This document shows positions 1 to 11,773 of a stretch of 64,000 bases of DNA, one piece after another. This DNA is from Warburgia ugandensis (taxonomy: Eukaryota; Streptophyta; Magnoliopsida; Canellales; Canellaceae). Where the stretch lies: the NCBI GenBank assembly GCA_035236585.1, contig CP141139.1, forward strand, positions 18,182,990 to 18,246,989, written 5' to 3'. How positions within the stretch are numbered: the first letter of the stretch is position 1; the number at the start of each line of letters is the position of its first letter. A model generated the notes under the pieces. It was not told the origin of the DNA and ran no database searches. It saw only the letters and a program-made list of their open reading frames with translations. The position numbers and the translations under genes were made by a program.

Positions 1-1690
1 AGCCAAAATCTTTAAGAAAGTTTACCTTTGGCTTTATGGCAAGGTTTAGATGGAGTCTTACCCATGACTAGTTTAGTGAGTGTTCTATTAAGAATATAAA
101 CTATAGTGTTTATAACAATAGGCAAAATGTTTTAGGAAGATTCTTACCTCTCTCAACATGCCCTTGGCTATTTGCACAATTGTATGGTTTTTTTGTTCTA
201 CCTCTCCATTTCACTACAAGTTGTCAACTCTCTCTTGATTCTTATTTGTTTATAGAAGTCCTAAAAATTCTTTGATGTAAACTCTCCACTTAGTTGGCTG
301 GCAATTTCTTCAATTGATGTCCACTTTGTTTTTCTACAAGGACCTTGAATTGAACAAAGATTGAATACACTTCTGACTTTTGTTCTAGAAAATACACTTA
401 CATCCTTCTTCAATAACTATAAAAAAGAGAGAGTGTAAGATATCTTTTCTTGTTAAGAACTAGAGTTCAACTTGGATCACAAATATTAACATGAAGTAAT
501 TCCAATGAAGCTTTTGCTCACCAAGAATGCTTTAGAGAATGGCATCCTTTGCAGTTTTTTGTACACATAACCTTCATAATTTTGTTCTTTCTTTTCTATG
601 GAATGTAACCCAGTTACTATATTTTGTTAAAAGCATACTAAGAGAATTTTTTATTTTATTTTTGGGTTATTTTTACTTTTTTCACTATTTAATTTATTTT
701 CTTATTCAAAATTTTGCTTCCATGTTATCAAAGATAATGGAAATATCGCCTTTTCATAATCAGTCTAACTTTTATTGATTTTCGTGGTAGGCCTAGAACA
801 TAAAGCACATATAGATGAGTATAAGGTTACATCCTTTTGTTTATATTACAATGACTCTCTTTTCTTCCACATTTTGTAACTTATATTCTCTAACCAAATA
901 TCTTTTGGAACTTGTTGAATTAAAGCAAGAATAAAATAATTGAATCCATATTATCATTGTTTTCTAAAAAAGTAGATTCATCTTTTTTTTTTTTTAAATT
1001 CCAATGGTCTCTTTATGAGTGACTAGCATTTATGCACTTTTTGTAATTGAATTGCAATTTGCAGTCTCATGCCCAAATTTCTTGCAAATATAATAGTTAA
1101 GATCATCTAAATTTCTCTAAATTGTACTTTTAATCTACCTGTTATGTGGCCTCAATTGTAACATGATTTCTCTTTCATTAGATAGCTCACCTCTTTGATT
1201 TTCTCTCTCTCATTCACTCTTCTTCTTTTCTAATATATGCACCTTTGATTAGTAAGCTTGTTCTAAAGCTACTTGTGGGCTATAAGAGAACTCATTAGTT
1301 CATAGTGACTTAAAGTAGATAAATCTTTGGACTCGTCTATTGCAACCACTACTTGATCAAATTTGAGAAGCTTCTTAAAATCCTTTGAATAATTCTTTTA
1401 TCTTCAAATATGTCATCAAAGCTTTTGTTTTCATTTATAACCTTAACTACTTAAAGAAAAGAAAAGTTAAATAGATTTATTTTCTTCCATGAAGAGATTA
1501 TCAAATTCTTTCCACAAATTTTTTGGATTCTTGAAATCCTTTCTTTAGGATTTACCAAGACACTTTTGATTTTGTGGCTGCATAATTCTAGGAAAGATTG
1601 TTTTGCTAACCTTTGCTGTATAAATAACAAAGCCTTTGCTACCTTCTTGTTCTCCTAGTGATCCTTTTGTTTGGCCCAACTCTAAGATGC
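1..1690 (-). pseudogene. Decayed Ty1/copia gag-pol relic
   Basis: On the minus strand short blocks of copia polyprotein can be read in order, broken by many stops and frameshifts. Near 1,200-1,420 is a gag block (IIQRILRSF followed by an AIDESKDLSTL-like stretch). Near 1,040-1,090 is a zinc-knuckle remnant (YYICKKFGHETANC). Near 1-330 is integrase, including a SGEFTSKEFL-like block and NGEVEQKNHTIVQIAKGML, which matches the family pattern NG-x-AE-x-KN-x-x-I-x-x-x-A. The order integrase-gag from low to high coordinate fits minus-strand transcription. No LTR of this element is visible in the window and it continues off the left edge. It is certainly non-functional. A giant LTR begins at 1696, just beyond the gag remnant. 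Confidence 0.75.
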
Positions 1691-1845
1691 TAAAATGTAA
1701 CATCCCAAAAATTTTAAATGTCAATTTGAGTGAATTTTTGGAAAATATTAAATTGGGATGGAGATATGAAGATTTGAATATGAGGGGGCATTTTTGTAAA
1801 AAAATAAGATAGAAAAAAAAATATAGATAAAATGCTTTAAACAGA

Positions 1846-1912
1846 GGGGGCCATATTTAATATGGGCCCCCCCCCCCCCCCAACTTAAGGGAACCCGATA
1901 CAGATGTCGGGT
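1846..1912 (+). other. Paired hairpins with 15-C run in LTR A
   Basis: Two stem-loops follow each other. The first pairs GGGGGCCATAT with ATATGG-G-CCCCC across a 3-base loop (1846-about 1875). The second pairs ACCCGA with TCGGGT (1893-1912). Bases 1867-1881 are 15 uninterrupted C. The same two-hairpin layout, with different paired bases, occurs in LTR C (11838-11893); the first hairpin also occurs in LTR B (4047-4074). What it does is unknown. Confidence 0.6.
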
Positions 1913-4046
1913 CTGTTTCTTGCCAAACCTGACAGTTCAAATAATAAAAAAAAAGGAAAGGAAAAACCCGATGAAGGAGACTGACAAGGGAGAAAGAAGG
2001 GGAAAGGAGAAGAAAGGGAAGAAGAGAAGAAGGAGAGGAGGACCCGCATGTTAGAAAATGCAAATAGCTTGAGGAGATAAGTGTGCTGACAATGAAGATT
2101 TTAGGGTTTTTCTGGGTTGTCGGATTCACAAAAGTTGTCGGAGAAGACAATGGCTTAGATCGATGATCTGAGTCGATCATTCCACTCCTCACAATGAGAT
2201 GAACCAAAATCCCAAGCTTTTGGAACAATTCGTGCTCTGTTGAATGTTGGATTGAAAGAGAGACCATCGAATGCTAGGTTTGGGGGGTTTCACGAGGGAT
2301 CGAAGTTGATCTAGCACATCTATGAGAGGGAAAAGCACAGTAACACTCCTAGAAGGTAAGATATACAAAACTCAACTTTTGATTTAAAGAATTATGGTAA
2401 ATCCATGCGATTTTAGGCTAGATCTATAAGGAATATCTAACCATCCATTTCTTAATCTAAACCTAGGATTAGGTAAGTAAGTGCTTGATATAGCTTGAAT
2501 TCAACTGAGATCATCGATATAGGCTAGAAATTGATCAAACAATCTCAACCTTCCGATTGGGTACTATTTGCGCATTAACGTCGCGATGTCTTATTAATGA
2601 TTAGACACAACAAATGAGTTCTATAGTGTTGATTTTCTAGTATATAGCACAAATTGAAGAATCTGGATTGAAATTGATCAAAAAACCTAAATTGTCCAAT
2701 TGGATAGTAGAGTAATTAGGACCTAGCCATTTCTAATTGATGATTAGATGCCATCATTGTGTATCTTGACCTTTATTAAGTTAAGATACTCTAAAAATTT
2801 TAAGATGAGGCCACTGAATAGTGAAAGTAACTTGCAATTACTTAAGAAGAATGGTGAAAGCCAATCTAGGACCAATGGTGTGGATTGGAAATCCAATAAC
2901 CATTGATCATTAAATTAGCAATCAACCAATAGCTAATGAAATGCCCTTAGTACAGTAATAAGCACTGTCACCTCGCCTTGTGATAATTAGTGCCAGGGAC
3001 TAACTTAGAGGAAGCTTCCATACTGGAAAAGCTAAAAGAAGTCCTAGAATTGTATATCTGAATGTGTGCTTGTATTTTTACAAAGGCATGACTGATCGGG
3101 AGTGCGTTTGTGAACTGAATAAAGTATTCGCTTCAATGAACTAGAAGATCTCCATTTGAGGTAGGTGGAATTAAGATTTACTATGATTTTAATATACATA
3201 TATATTTATATTTATATACATATATGAATCTCGATTGTTAAAACGAGTTTATCTAGACTATGCAATGAATGAAGTAAATATGCATGTCGTATTTGAATGT
3301 AAATTAAATTACTCATGGATAAGCACATGTTGTATATTGTGATGTTTCAATCCATTTGTCTGTTCAAACCCGAAAAACGAACAATAATGGCATGTATTTG
3401 CATACATTGTGATTTAAGGAAAAGTTATTTTCGTATGGATGCACTAAGAATTCTTCTTATTAGTAGTGTACTAAAACTATGTCTCAATTGGATTATGTTT
3501 TATGGAATGTACTATGAATTCATTATTGTAGTAAATACTTGGCATATTTCATATTACATTGTAAATGATTATAGTTTTGCATGATGCAGTATAAATAATT
3601 GATCTATATGGTAAAATTATGATTTTTTTTATGTATAATTATATCTTATTCCACCTATACAAGGGTAAGCTTGTTGAGATATTGTGCTTATTTACTATGA
3701 CACCCCATGTTTTCTCAACAATAGAATGACAATTTTTTTAAAATGTGTCAAGATCCTTGTTTTAAAAACTTTGACTTTTAAAATCAACCTGTAATGCCTC
3801 AAAATTTGAAGCTATTTTGTAAAAAAGGATTGAAAATCAATAAATATGTTTAGATGTTTACTATTAATAAAAATATAAAAAATTAAATTTATGAGAAAAA
3901 TCAGTACCATTGGATTCTAGACTTAAAATAAAATCCAACACTTCAAAGAACACCGAAAACGGAGCTCATATGAGGAAGTTATAGGTGTTTGAAGATTGAG
4001 GGCATAACTAAAATTTGAGTATAAAGCAACAGGACACGATAACACA

Positions 4047-4074
4047 GGGGGGCCGTTTTGATAACGGCACCCCC
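4047..4074 (+). other. Hairpin with single-base bulge in LTR B
   Basis: GGGGG-GCCGTT pairs with AACGGC-A-CCCCC around the loop TTGAT, giving 11 base pairs with one bulged A. The bulge occupies the same place as in the LTR C hairpin at 11838, although the inner stem bases differ (GTT/AAC here, AG/CT there). It lies about 97 bp upstream of the TATA box, so in B it would be in U3 DNA rather than in the transcript. Confidence 0.65.
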
Positions 4075-4170
4075 GTCTTCTTCATCCCCCAGCCACCGCC
4101 ATTCTTGATTTTTCCAAAACTACCTCTGCAGGGCGGTGCTGGAAAGGATGGCGGCACCCCTTCTTCCCTC

Positions 4171-4180
4171 TATAAATACC
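4171..4180 (+). promoter_or_regulatory. TATA box of LTR B
   Basis: TATAAATACC is preceded by a CTTCTTCCCTC tract and followed by a C-rich leader, a good plant TATA context. It would define the U3/R region of LTR B roughly 30 bp downstream. Whether it is active cannot be judged. Confidence 0.55.
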
Positions 4181-5520
4181 CTCCACCCCTTCTTCCCAAA
4201 TCGTGCTTCTCCTTTCCAATTTCTCCCAAAACCAGGTCTCGCAATAGGGGTTTGGAGGCGAGTTCAAGGCCTCATTGCGTCGCATGGAGGGCTCCCTAGG
4301 TACGCCTCTCTTCCACACGTCATTCTCCTCTCTTCCCTCACTCTTTTCTCCCAAGTTTTGGGCTAGATCAGGGCGTTTCTCGGCTGGAAAATGCCCATGG
4401 AAAACAACACTCCAACTGGAAATCACCGTGAATAGTACTAGGTTTTACCCAGCCAACGAAGACGATGCGTCCCAGGGACACTGGGAGTTACATGCACCCG
4501 AAACGCGGCCTGGGAGGGCGTCACGCACGTGCACGCCCATGCGGGCACGTTCCTAGCCGAACTGGGATGCATGGGGCGTCTTGGGGGCCAAAACGCATTC
4601 TGGCCGCGTCGGGGATGCTCCATGTGATGCCCACGCGGGACGTGCTCCCTAGGGCAGTCTTTGCGTGCCCGTTGTGTGCGGATGGAGTCCCGACTTGACC
4701 GAGATGCACAAGGCATCCCGGGAACCATGACGCGTAGACCCATGCGTGGACGAAATTGGTTCACCCCTGATTTTGGGACCGTGATTTTGGGACACTAAAA
4801 ATGCAATTACAGGAGTTGTAGGACTCCGATTGACGATCCGAAAGAACCGTTGCGTCCGTATTGATGATACAGACCTAATTAGGAAATAATATTTAGGATC
4901 AATTAAATATTTAGGGTGACTATAACCTAAATACTATAAAGATCTTATGAATCCAGGAGATCAACTATAATCAGACCACATGGACTGATCTAGTAGAGGC
5001 CTTATGACATTCTTAGACCAAGAATGTCATGGATTGACCCCTAGAAACTCATGAATCATATAGATCTAGTCGTTGCCCTATGAATCGAGAACTAATGTTA
5101 GGATCGCATGTCTGAACAACACCCAGGGCTTCAGGACTACACCAAGGTACTCTAGGGATCGAATTGAGGAAAAGCACAAGCTAAGTAACGACGCTCAAAG
5201 TAAGTAGTTTGATATCGCTATGTTTTAATGCATTTTCAAATGTACTTGATTTATAGGTAGTTTGCTACTACTAAAGTTTTCATATGCATTTCCTTGATGA
5301 TCATGTTTAGTATGCCTTTTGAGATATCATATTTGCATAATGAGTATGCAAATGTTTACTTAGGATCTTGAATGCAATTATTTGCATGGAACTGATTTTA
5401 TGAATGCATCGCTCGCATGGTTTGCAAAGAAAGGCATAAATTGCATGATTTCGATGATTGAGATTTGGATTCTTTATGTATATGCTTTTTGGGCTATTGA
5501 GCCTGGTGGACACTATGCTA

Positions 5521-5709
5521 AGTAGGTAGATTGCCGAATGAGGCAACCTACGTAGGGATAGCGGGTAGATCACCGAATGAGACAACCTACGCAAGGAATA
5601 AAACCTTGAGTTCCAAGTGGGCAGATCGCCAAAGGAGGCAACCTGCGGTAGGAACAAAACCTTGAGTCCCAAGTAGGCAGATCGCCGAAAGAGGCAGCCT
5701 GCGAAGGAG
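5521..5709 (+). repeat. Four tandem units, each an imperfect hairpin
   Basis: Units lie at 5521-5562, 5563-5616, 5617-5672 and 5673-5709. The core of each reads roughly GG(T/C)AGAT(T/C)(G/A)CCGAA-x-GAG(G/A)CA(A/G)CCT(A/G)C. Units 2 and 3 share the tail AAAACCTTGAGT-x-CCAAG. Each core folds back on itself: GTAG with CTAC in unit 1, GCAG with CTGC in units 3 and 4, with an inner GCC/GGC stem. This is part of LTR B. Confidence 0.7.
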
Positions 5710-6617
5710 CATAGTAACCCTATGATTTCAGTCGTATTGATATGCATATAGCATTAAGATGGTCGTAAATGAGTACTCGTGACCAGTCAGCTTGAGACCG
5801 TGTGCCTGTTATTTTATGATGCTATTGTTTGCTTCAAATGAGGACTATTTAAGTAGCACATAATCATTATATATGACTCGTTGCTTTGATGTGTTGTAGA
5901 GATCTCATGCCTTGGACCTATTGAGTTCTAATTGATTTTGATTTTCTAGAATTTAGTCATATCTCTATTGATGCATACTGAAGTCTGGTAAAGGATTCTG
6001 TGGATGACATTACTTACATTTTGTGCATACACATGTGTATTTATTCAAAATAGGCATTCCTGATGTATTACATGCAAGCTATTTTTTTATGTTACATGCT
6101 GTGTTTTCAAAATGGTAGTATCAGGCCGCTTACTAAGTATGATAAATACTCAACCCAATCCATCATTGTCTTTTAGATCCATCAAACAAAGTATAACTAG
6201 AAGGAGTATCAAGAAGCGTTAGGACTACAATCATTTAAGCAAAGATAAGGCTAAGCAAGGACTTAACAAGTGATCCTTTTGGTAATTGCTATAAACTTGG
6301 TTGTAAGTATTTGTTTATAGCTGTGGCTGTGACTAACAATCCTGGGAGTAGTACTTATTTCTATTTGGTTTTAAAAAAAAAAATTTGACATGGCACTATG
6401 CATTGAGATTTTGTCATGACACTCGGGCTCTTTATATAAACAATTTTAATTAAAAGGAAAAAGATTTTCTATGCATGTTTTCACATAAATTATTTTAAAA
6501 TAGAGATCGATCTCACTGTTATTATAAAATTGCATCATAAAATCCCGGGTCGTCACACAACCAAAAATCAAAACTCGAATAAAATCATTTATTGCAAAAT
6601 CCCGAGAGTCATATAAC

Positions 6618-9600
6618 CACAAAATCATGGATTTAACAGTGAAATGAGATCTCATTTCTGCTGAAAATTCAACAAAGTCTCCTCTATATTTTGGACAATT
6701 GCACATTACACATGCGATATAAAAACTACATGATAAAACAATAATATGACATGACTCTTAGGAGACTCAGTCCCCATGCCCATCCATACAAAGCAAATAT
6801 CATACTCAATAAAACATATACTCTTAAAATGGATAATAAAATCAAGACGTGATCGCATTTCTTAGGTTCTGTCCATACACAGCTATCACATCCAATATGA
6901 ATATATATACTTACATCTAGGTAAAAAAATAAATCATACTAAAGTACAGTTCATAAGCCATAACTGAAGTAAGGTCTAACCAAACCTTATAATTTTTGAA
7001 ATATCTTTAATAATTTACTAGAAACTGCCATCACTTTTTCCTGCTCTGTCAGCATATCAAACCTACTACTACTCTTTGTATCTAAGGCATTGCAAACCAA
7101 AGTAATGCCTCAGCAAGCTATTGCTTGTGTAGGTGATCGCATTTAATAAAATGTGCTATGAATAGTGTGGTGTAAGAGTATCAATGTTAAGGCAAATCTC
7201 ATGGAGAAACATTTATATAGTATGCCAAATCATTGGTTATCCATAGTAAATAGGGCATGAAAGATCATGAGTTTGAACAAATCATTGGCGGTCAAAGCAT
7301 AGTTTACGTCGAAACATGAAGAGATCATATCCGATCAGCATGGCATGTAAAGCATGAATAATGCATGGTCATGCATCTGTCAGAATTAAGTAAAGATCAG
7401 TTTCATCATAAAAAATATGAATGCATGTCATGATAAACAAAGCATTATACATAATCATGCTCTAAGAGTGACCCACTACACTCATATCATTGGCGATGAG
7501 TACTCATTCCAATTCCATAATTCCTCACCTGTAGCTCGCACACCAAGTAGCTTGCTTAGCCTATAGGCCCGCTCACATCTGGCCACCCACATAGGCTTCA
7601 CCTAATGTATCAATACCACATGAGATCTCAGGGTTCCCCATTTGTAGATCGCACACCAGGTAGCTTGCTCAACTCGTAGGCCTGCTTACATCTGGCCACC
7701 CGCATATGTTTCACCCTATATATCCATATTACATGAGCATACATAACAAGAGTATGGGCTACTATGATGTAGTGGCAACTACTTCAGGATCGTAACCACT
7801 ACCGCTCATCGTCAACACCAAAATAGGAGACTACTGTCCGCCATGCATGGGAAACAACAACTCACCTGGGTGGCCTACTCATGATTACCACAAGCCGCAT
7901 GCAGTTTGCCCACATATCAAGGTTAGTATTTATCACATGCAAATTTAGAAGGTAGGTGGCTAACCATAATACTCTCCTAGCATAGTACCCACCGGGCAAA
8001 AACACCCATCATAAAACAGCGACAGAAGTGATATAAATAATGAGAATCCACATGTGTAAACAATCTCAATGATATTAAATAAAAAACATAGTAATGTCTC
8101 ATCATTCATATGTTAAAGCATGAAATAATCATGTGGATTAAGATGTTATAATATCAACCGTGCATGATAGAAGCATTTTCATGAAAACATGATGGCATAA
8201 AACTCATGCTTCAAGGTTCTCGAATAACATGTCATACTTCATAAATGATGAAAATTTTCAAATGAAATCACTTACCTCAAATGACATACTACTCGTTTAT
8301 ACTTCCCAATTTAGTTAGACCCAACTCTAGCACAGTCTACCACAGTCCCATCACCTGGATACATATCACATCTAGTCATACTCAGAATCCAATTTTTCTA
8401 ACTTGGATTCTTAATTACACAACATTATATTTTCGTATCTCAATACATTATATTTAAAACTGTCCAATGTTTTCCAGTCATAAAATCTCAAGGTGGGGCC
8501 TGCTCTAAATAGCGAATAATTCAAATATGGTCAATCAGGCCCACTCATAACTATTAAATCCTTATTCTTAATTGTGTCATTGCATATTTCAGAGCTACTA
8601 AGCTCAAATAATCTCAATCTTGGGTAATTTATCATTTAAATTAATTAATCAGGCATTATTACATGAATTTCATGTTCAATCATATCTAATTACTGTTAGA
8701 TCAACCCATCAAATGATTAAGATAGTAATCTTACCTTGTACCAGTCAATTTGAATGACATCCAGCTATCTACTTGGTCGGATTTTCCATCGATCACCTCA
8801 ACTTTGCCCGACCATCAGATATCTATGTTGAATTTCATCAAAGATCCTCACCTGATTGCCCATATCATATAATAATTTAGTAATTCTAACTGATTAATTC
8901 AAATAAGAGTTCTAAGTAGATTGGATAATCAAATTGGATCCAATTTCATACCTGGATCTTCAGTTGATCTTAGCTGTTGACGAAGATTGACTAAGTCATC
9001 TCCATAGATATTTTATATCCAAAATATCTTGCATGGATCTTAATATATACTTCATGAGGATCGTAATGGACTATTTAGATTTGAAAATAGAATTAGATTG
9101 TCTTAGATTAGATGATATGAAGTTTGATCAATGGTCTAGTCAAATCAACAATTAGATCTTTCCTGATTGATAATTAGGAAGATGGATATTGTTCCTCGTG
9201 TTGCTAGGATCGTGCGGATACTATCATATCTCCGAGATCCTTTTTGGATTGGTCAGAATTGAAGTTCAAAGTTCAAGGGTTTAATAGAGCATACTGGGTT
9301 AACTCAATTCCCTCTAAACAAGTGGAGAATAAGTTGACTTAGCAAGTTAACTCACCTCGACTTGCTAGGTAAAAACAACACAGAGGAGGTGGTGACTGAT
9401 GGTGGGTTTTTGTTCGATCACACTGTCGATCATTGTCGGTCACGTAGGGGAAATTTGTGAGCGTCGAACCTTGGCACGCCGACCCATCCTTGGCTTGGCC
9501 GTGCTGTGCCGGTGGAAGGGGAAACAGGGTCAGAGGGGGATGGAACTCTGTGTGTGTGTGTGGCCAGACTGTGTGCACAGGCATGCTAGCTGGCCAGTCC

Positions 9601-10216
9601 CCCTAAAGGGGAATCCCAATCTGGGTTTTCCTTTTTCATTGGAGAAACAGAATTTCCCTTTATGTGCTTTGCCAGAAAGGGAAAAGGGGGGGAGGGGGTT
9701 TGCTTGTCGGCAGTGGTTGTCAAACACGTCACTGCTGAGCCTGACATAAATAGAGGAGAGGGAAGGGGAGATTGGAGGAGGGTTTTGGGGTCTTTGGGTT
9801 GCCAGATTTTTCGACAAACCCCCTTTCCTTTGTTTCCTATCTTAGGCCGTACAATACAAAGGAAAGAAGGGGTAGGCGATGCATGGTGATGTAATTGTTG
9901 CATCACTTGCCAGGCCACTTAGGGTAGGGTTTTAATGCAGTCTCTTTCTCATTTTTGATACAATAACTTCAAACACAAACCATATTTTTACCTTTTGGAT
10001 TTTTTCACCCCAATCTATATTTCGCACAAAATCAGTATCGCTGGATTTGTATCAACATGTACATTCCAAATTTTATAGTCTCAAGTACAAATTTTGAGTC
10101 TATGAGAAGGTCATTTTCATGAGCTTAATTTTCATGAAATTAAATTCAAATGCCTTATTCTCATTAAAATTATAATTTAATATATAGAAAATGATCCAAA
10201 ATTGAAAATCGTTACA
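6618..10216 (-). mobile_element. Giant gypsy-like LTR-derived sequence E
   Basis: The minus strand carries the superfamily block CCTCAGCAAGCTATTGCTTGTG (seen here on the plus strand near 7108), a 113-bp tandem duplication at 7531, and a stretch at 7736-8000 that matches LTR H at 63,330-63,620. Probable splice- or leader-like AGGTAAG blocks and a CTATTTATG box (minus strand, near 9750) resemble the promoter zone of LTR B. The high-coordinate end may be at 10216 (minus-strand TGTAACG) but overlaps the inverted-repeat unit described separately. Open frames at 9,339-9,918 overlap on both strands, are of low complexity, and are not genes. Confidence 0.55.
7531..7745 (-). repeat. 113-bp tandem duplication in LTR E
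   Basis: Unit 1 (7531-7643) and unit 2 (7644-7745) share GTAG(C/A)TCGCACACCA(A/G)GTAGCTTGCT, then CATCTGGCCACCC, then a TTTCACC/CTTCACC block. They differ at many positions, so the duplication is old or was inherited from the source LTR. Confidence 0.7.
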
Positions 10217-10361
10217 TTTACAATATCTCATAACAGAGGATTTCCAAGCAATAAGAGCTATTTATTGACAAAAGTGTGCCAAATAAAGCTTTTTACTACA
10301 ACAGGTAAAAATATGGTTTGTGTTTGAAGTTATTGTATCAAAAATGAGAAAGAGACTGCAT
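9935..10361. mobile_element. MITE-like unit with 59-bp perfect terminal inverted repeats
   Basis: Bases 9935-9993 and 10303-10361 are exact reverse complements over 59 bp (ends ATGCAGTCTC and GAGACTGCAT). The unit is 427 bp and is flanked by TA on both sides, the target duplication expected of Tc1/mariner-type MITEs. The interior is AT-rich and has no reading frame. The ends do not match the Stowaway terminal consensus, so the family is open. Alternatively this is two inverted LTR segments meeting at 10216; the sharp edges and the exact TA flanks favour a MITE. Confidence 0.55.
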
Positions 10362-10793
10362 TATATGTAATTATGAGAGTTTTGACAACTAATGTGACTA
10401 GGTTGTGATGTGGAAGCTCTGGGTGTCCATTTTGTTTGAGTATACTATTTTTATTGTGTTAAGATGTATAAAAAGGAGATAGAGTTTCTAATTATATTTT
10501 AAAAATATCAATGTATGTTTATTAAGTACTTTGCAATGACATGTGTTAAATGTCATATGTTCAAAAAATAGAAAAAACTCTACTGGATTTTTGATAAAAA
10601 TGAACACTAGTTTCATTGAGAATCATTGTTTTAAGAAAAGAAAAATGACACTCGGAGTTTTTCGAAGTTAATTTTTAAGAAAAAGATTCTTTCGTTGATG
10701 TTTAGTCTTTAAAAATGATTTTTATTAGAGATTGATCTCGCTATGTAAATGTTGTTTGTATTTAAAAAGTGTTATAAAAACCCTATCATCACA
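10362..10793 (+). mobile_element. 3' end of a giant LTR (F)
   Basis: The stretch ATGACACTCGG near 10645 and AGAGATTGATCTCGC near 10727 match the last 150 bases of LTR B (6415-6557). It ends CCCTATCATCACA at 10793, the usual LTR terminus here. Only this 3' part is recognisable; the sequence at 10217-10302, TTTACAATATCTCATAACAG, also resembles the corresponding LTR D block and may belong to it. Confidence 0.5.
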
Positions 10794-11773
10794 TAAAGTG
10801 AATGCACTCTCTTACTCCTTGTACCAATCTTTTAGCCAATTCCCACAAGTATTATGAGATGAAAAAAGTCTTCCTTTAGATTTACTAGAAATCATATTAC
10901 TCTCCACCTTCAAAATAAGTAAGGTATGGGTGGTAGAACTTGGGACACAAGATCTGTTGGTGAAAGGTAATGGATGAAAAAACCTGACTTTAATATCAAA
11001 ATTTGTTAGAAAATGGAAGTTGCATCATAGGCAAAGTACAATAAAAAATAGAGCAATGGAGGATATAATTTCTATTGGAAAGTAAAATTAAGCTAGAAGA
11101 GGAGGTGTTTTTTTATGAGGGAGATCCTCGGAAGGTTTTTGCTTTACCACAACATGTAACAACACACCTATTTATACCCTTCCTAAGGAGTCTCTTGAAC
11201 TAATATTTTTCCTAAGGACAAAAGATATTTTGACTAGATATTTGCATAGTTTCCCACGGATTAGTGTCAAAACTCAACAAGAAAACACAATGCGGACTTT
11301 GCAAAAATGACTTGACTTTAGGTAATGCTCCATAGTTCTAGGACAACGCAAAAAATGAATAATATGATTTAATATTAGTAGGGTAAAAGGTTTTTTTTCC
11401 TTGAAATGGCAAAATGCAGTGAGTTCAAGATGCAAAATGTGGAGGGTCTAAAACCATTTGACTCGGCTGAGTTCCGAGTCCATGCGTCAGATTTTGATAC
11501 TATGGTTTTCTATATAATTCTCTCTAGTAAAATCCAAAAACCTAGGCTATTCTTGTAGATATTTTATATATAATTAATTGCAAATTAACTTTTAACAATT
11601 TTATCAAGAATTGCATTGCCCACTACCAGTTTGAATATGAGGAAAAGCAGGAAACTATTCCACTAGTCTTCTATCCTTGCGTGGTTGTTCGGCTCTACTG
11701 TGATTCTGATCGATCACTTCTTTTCTTAACTGAATGCTCGACTCTACTCTCTCTCTCTCTATCTCTCTCTCTC
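10794..11773. other. Anonymous spacer ending in CT microsatellite
   Basis: No credible reading frame, RNA gene or recognised repeat was seen in 10794-11738. Bases 11739-11773 are an almost pure CT run, which is the target into which LTR C inserted; the run continues on the far side at 12263-12272. Confidence 0.5.

Larger units (their letters stand above)
3785..6562 (+). mobile_element. Solo LTR B (gypsy-like, 2.77 kb) with 5-bp TSD
   Basis: The LTR runs 3790-6557, from TGTAATGCCTC to CCCGGGTCGTCACA. It is flanked by CAACC on both sides (3785-3789 and 6558-6562), a perfect 5-bp target-site duplication. No internal domain is present, so it is a solo LTR produced by LTR-LTR recombination. It carries a hairpin at 4047, a TATA box at 4171, a GC-rich stretch at about 4,480-4,760 that is unusual for this window, and four tandem units at 5521-5709. 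The GC-rich part creates several overlapping open frames on both strands, but none shows a recognisable protein. Confidence 0.85.
1696..6617 (+). mobile_element. Giant gypsy-like LTR A, interrupted by solo LTR B
   Basis: It begins TGTAACATCCC, a start shared by several LTRs here. It contains a C-rich hairpin at 1846, a purine-rich (GAAGGAG-like) tract at 1975-2043, an AGGGTTTTTCTGGGTT stretch near 2101, and an AGCTTGTTGAGATATTG block near 3668 that recurs in the other LTRs. Solo LTR B is inserted at 3785-6562; the A sequence resumes after it and seems to end near 6617 at CCCGAGAGTCATA, comparable to the CCCGGGTCGTCACA end of B. I found no convincing target duplication, so the right boundary is approximate. 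No protein-coding frame is credible here. Confidence 0.6.

Noticed and set aside
4015-4764. Several overlapping open frames on both strands in a GC-rich stretch
   Set aside because: They lie wholly inside solo LTR B, overlap each other in four frames and show no domain; GC-rich DNA simply has few stops.
5521-5709. Possible CRISPR-like array
   Set aside because: Units are directly adjacent, lack spacers and lie in a plant LTR.
9339-9918. Frames of 75-116 codons on both strands
   Set aside because: Low-complexity, mutually overlapping and within LTR E; no motif.
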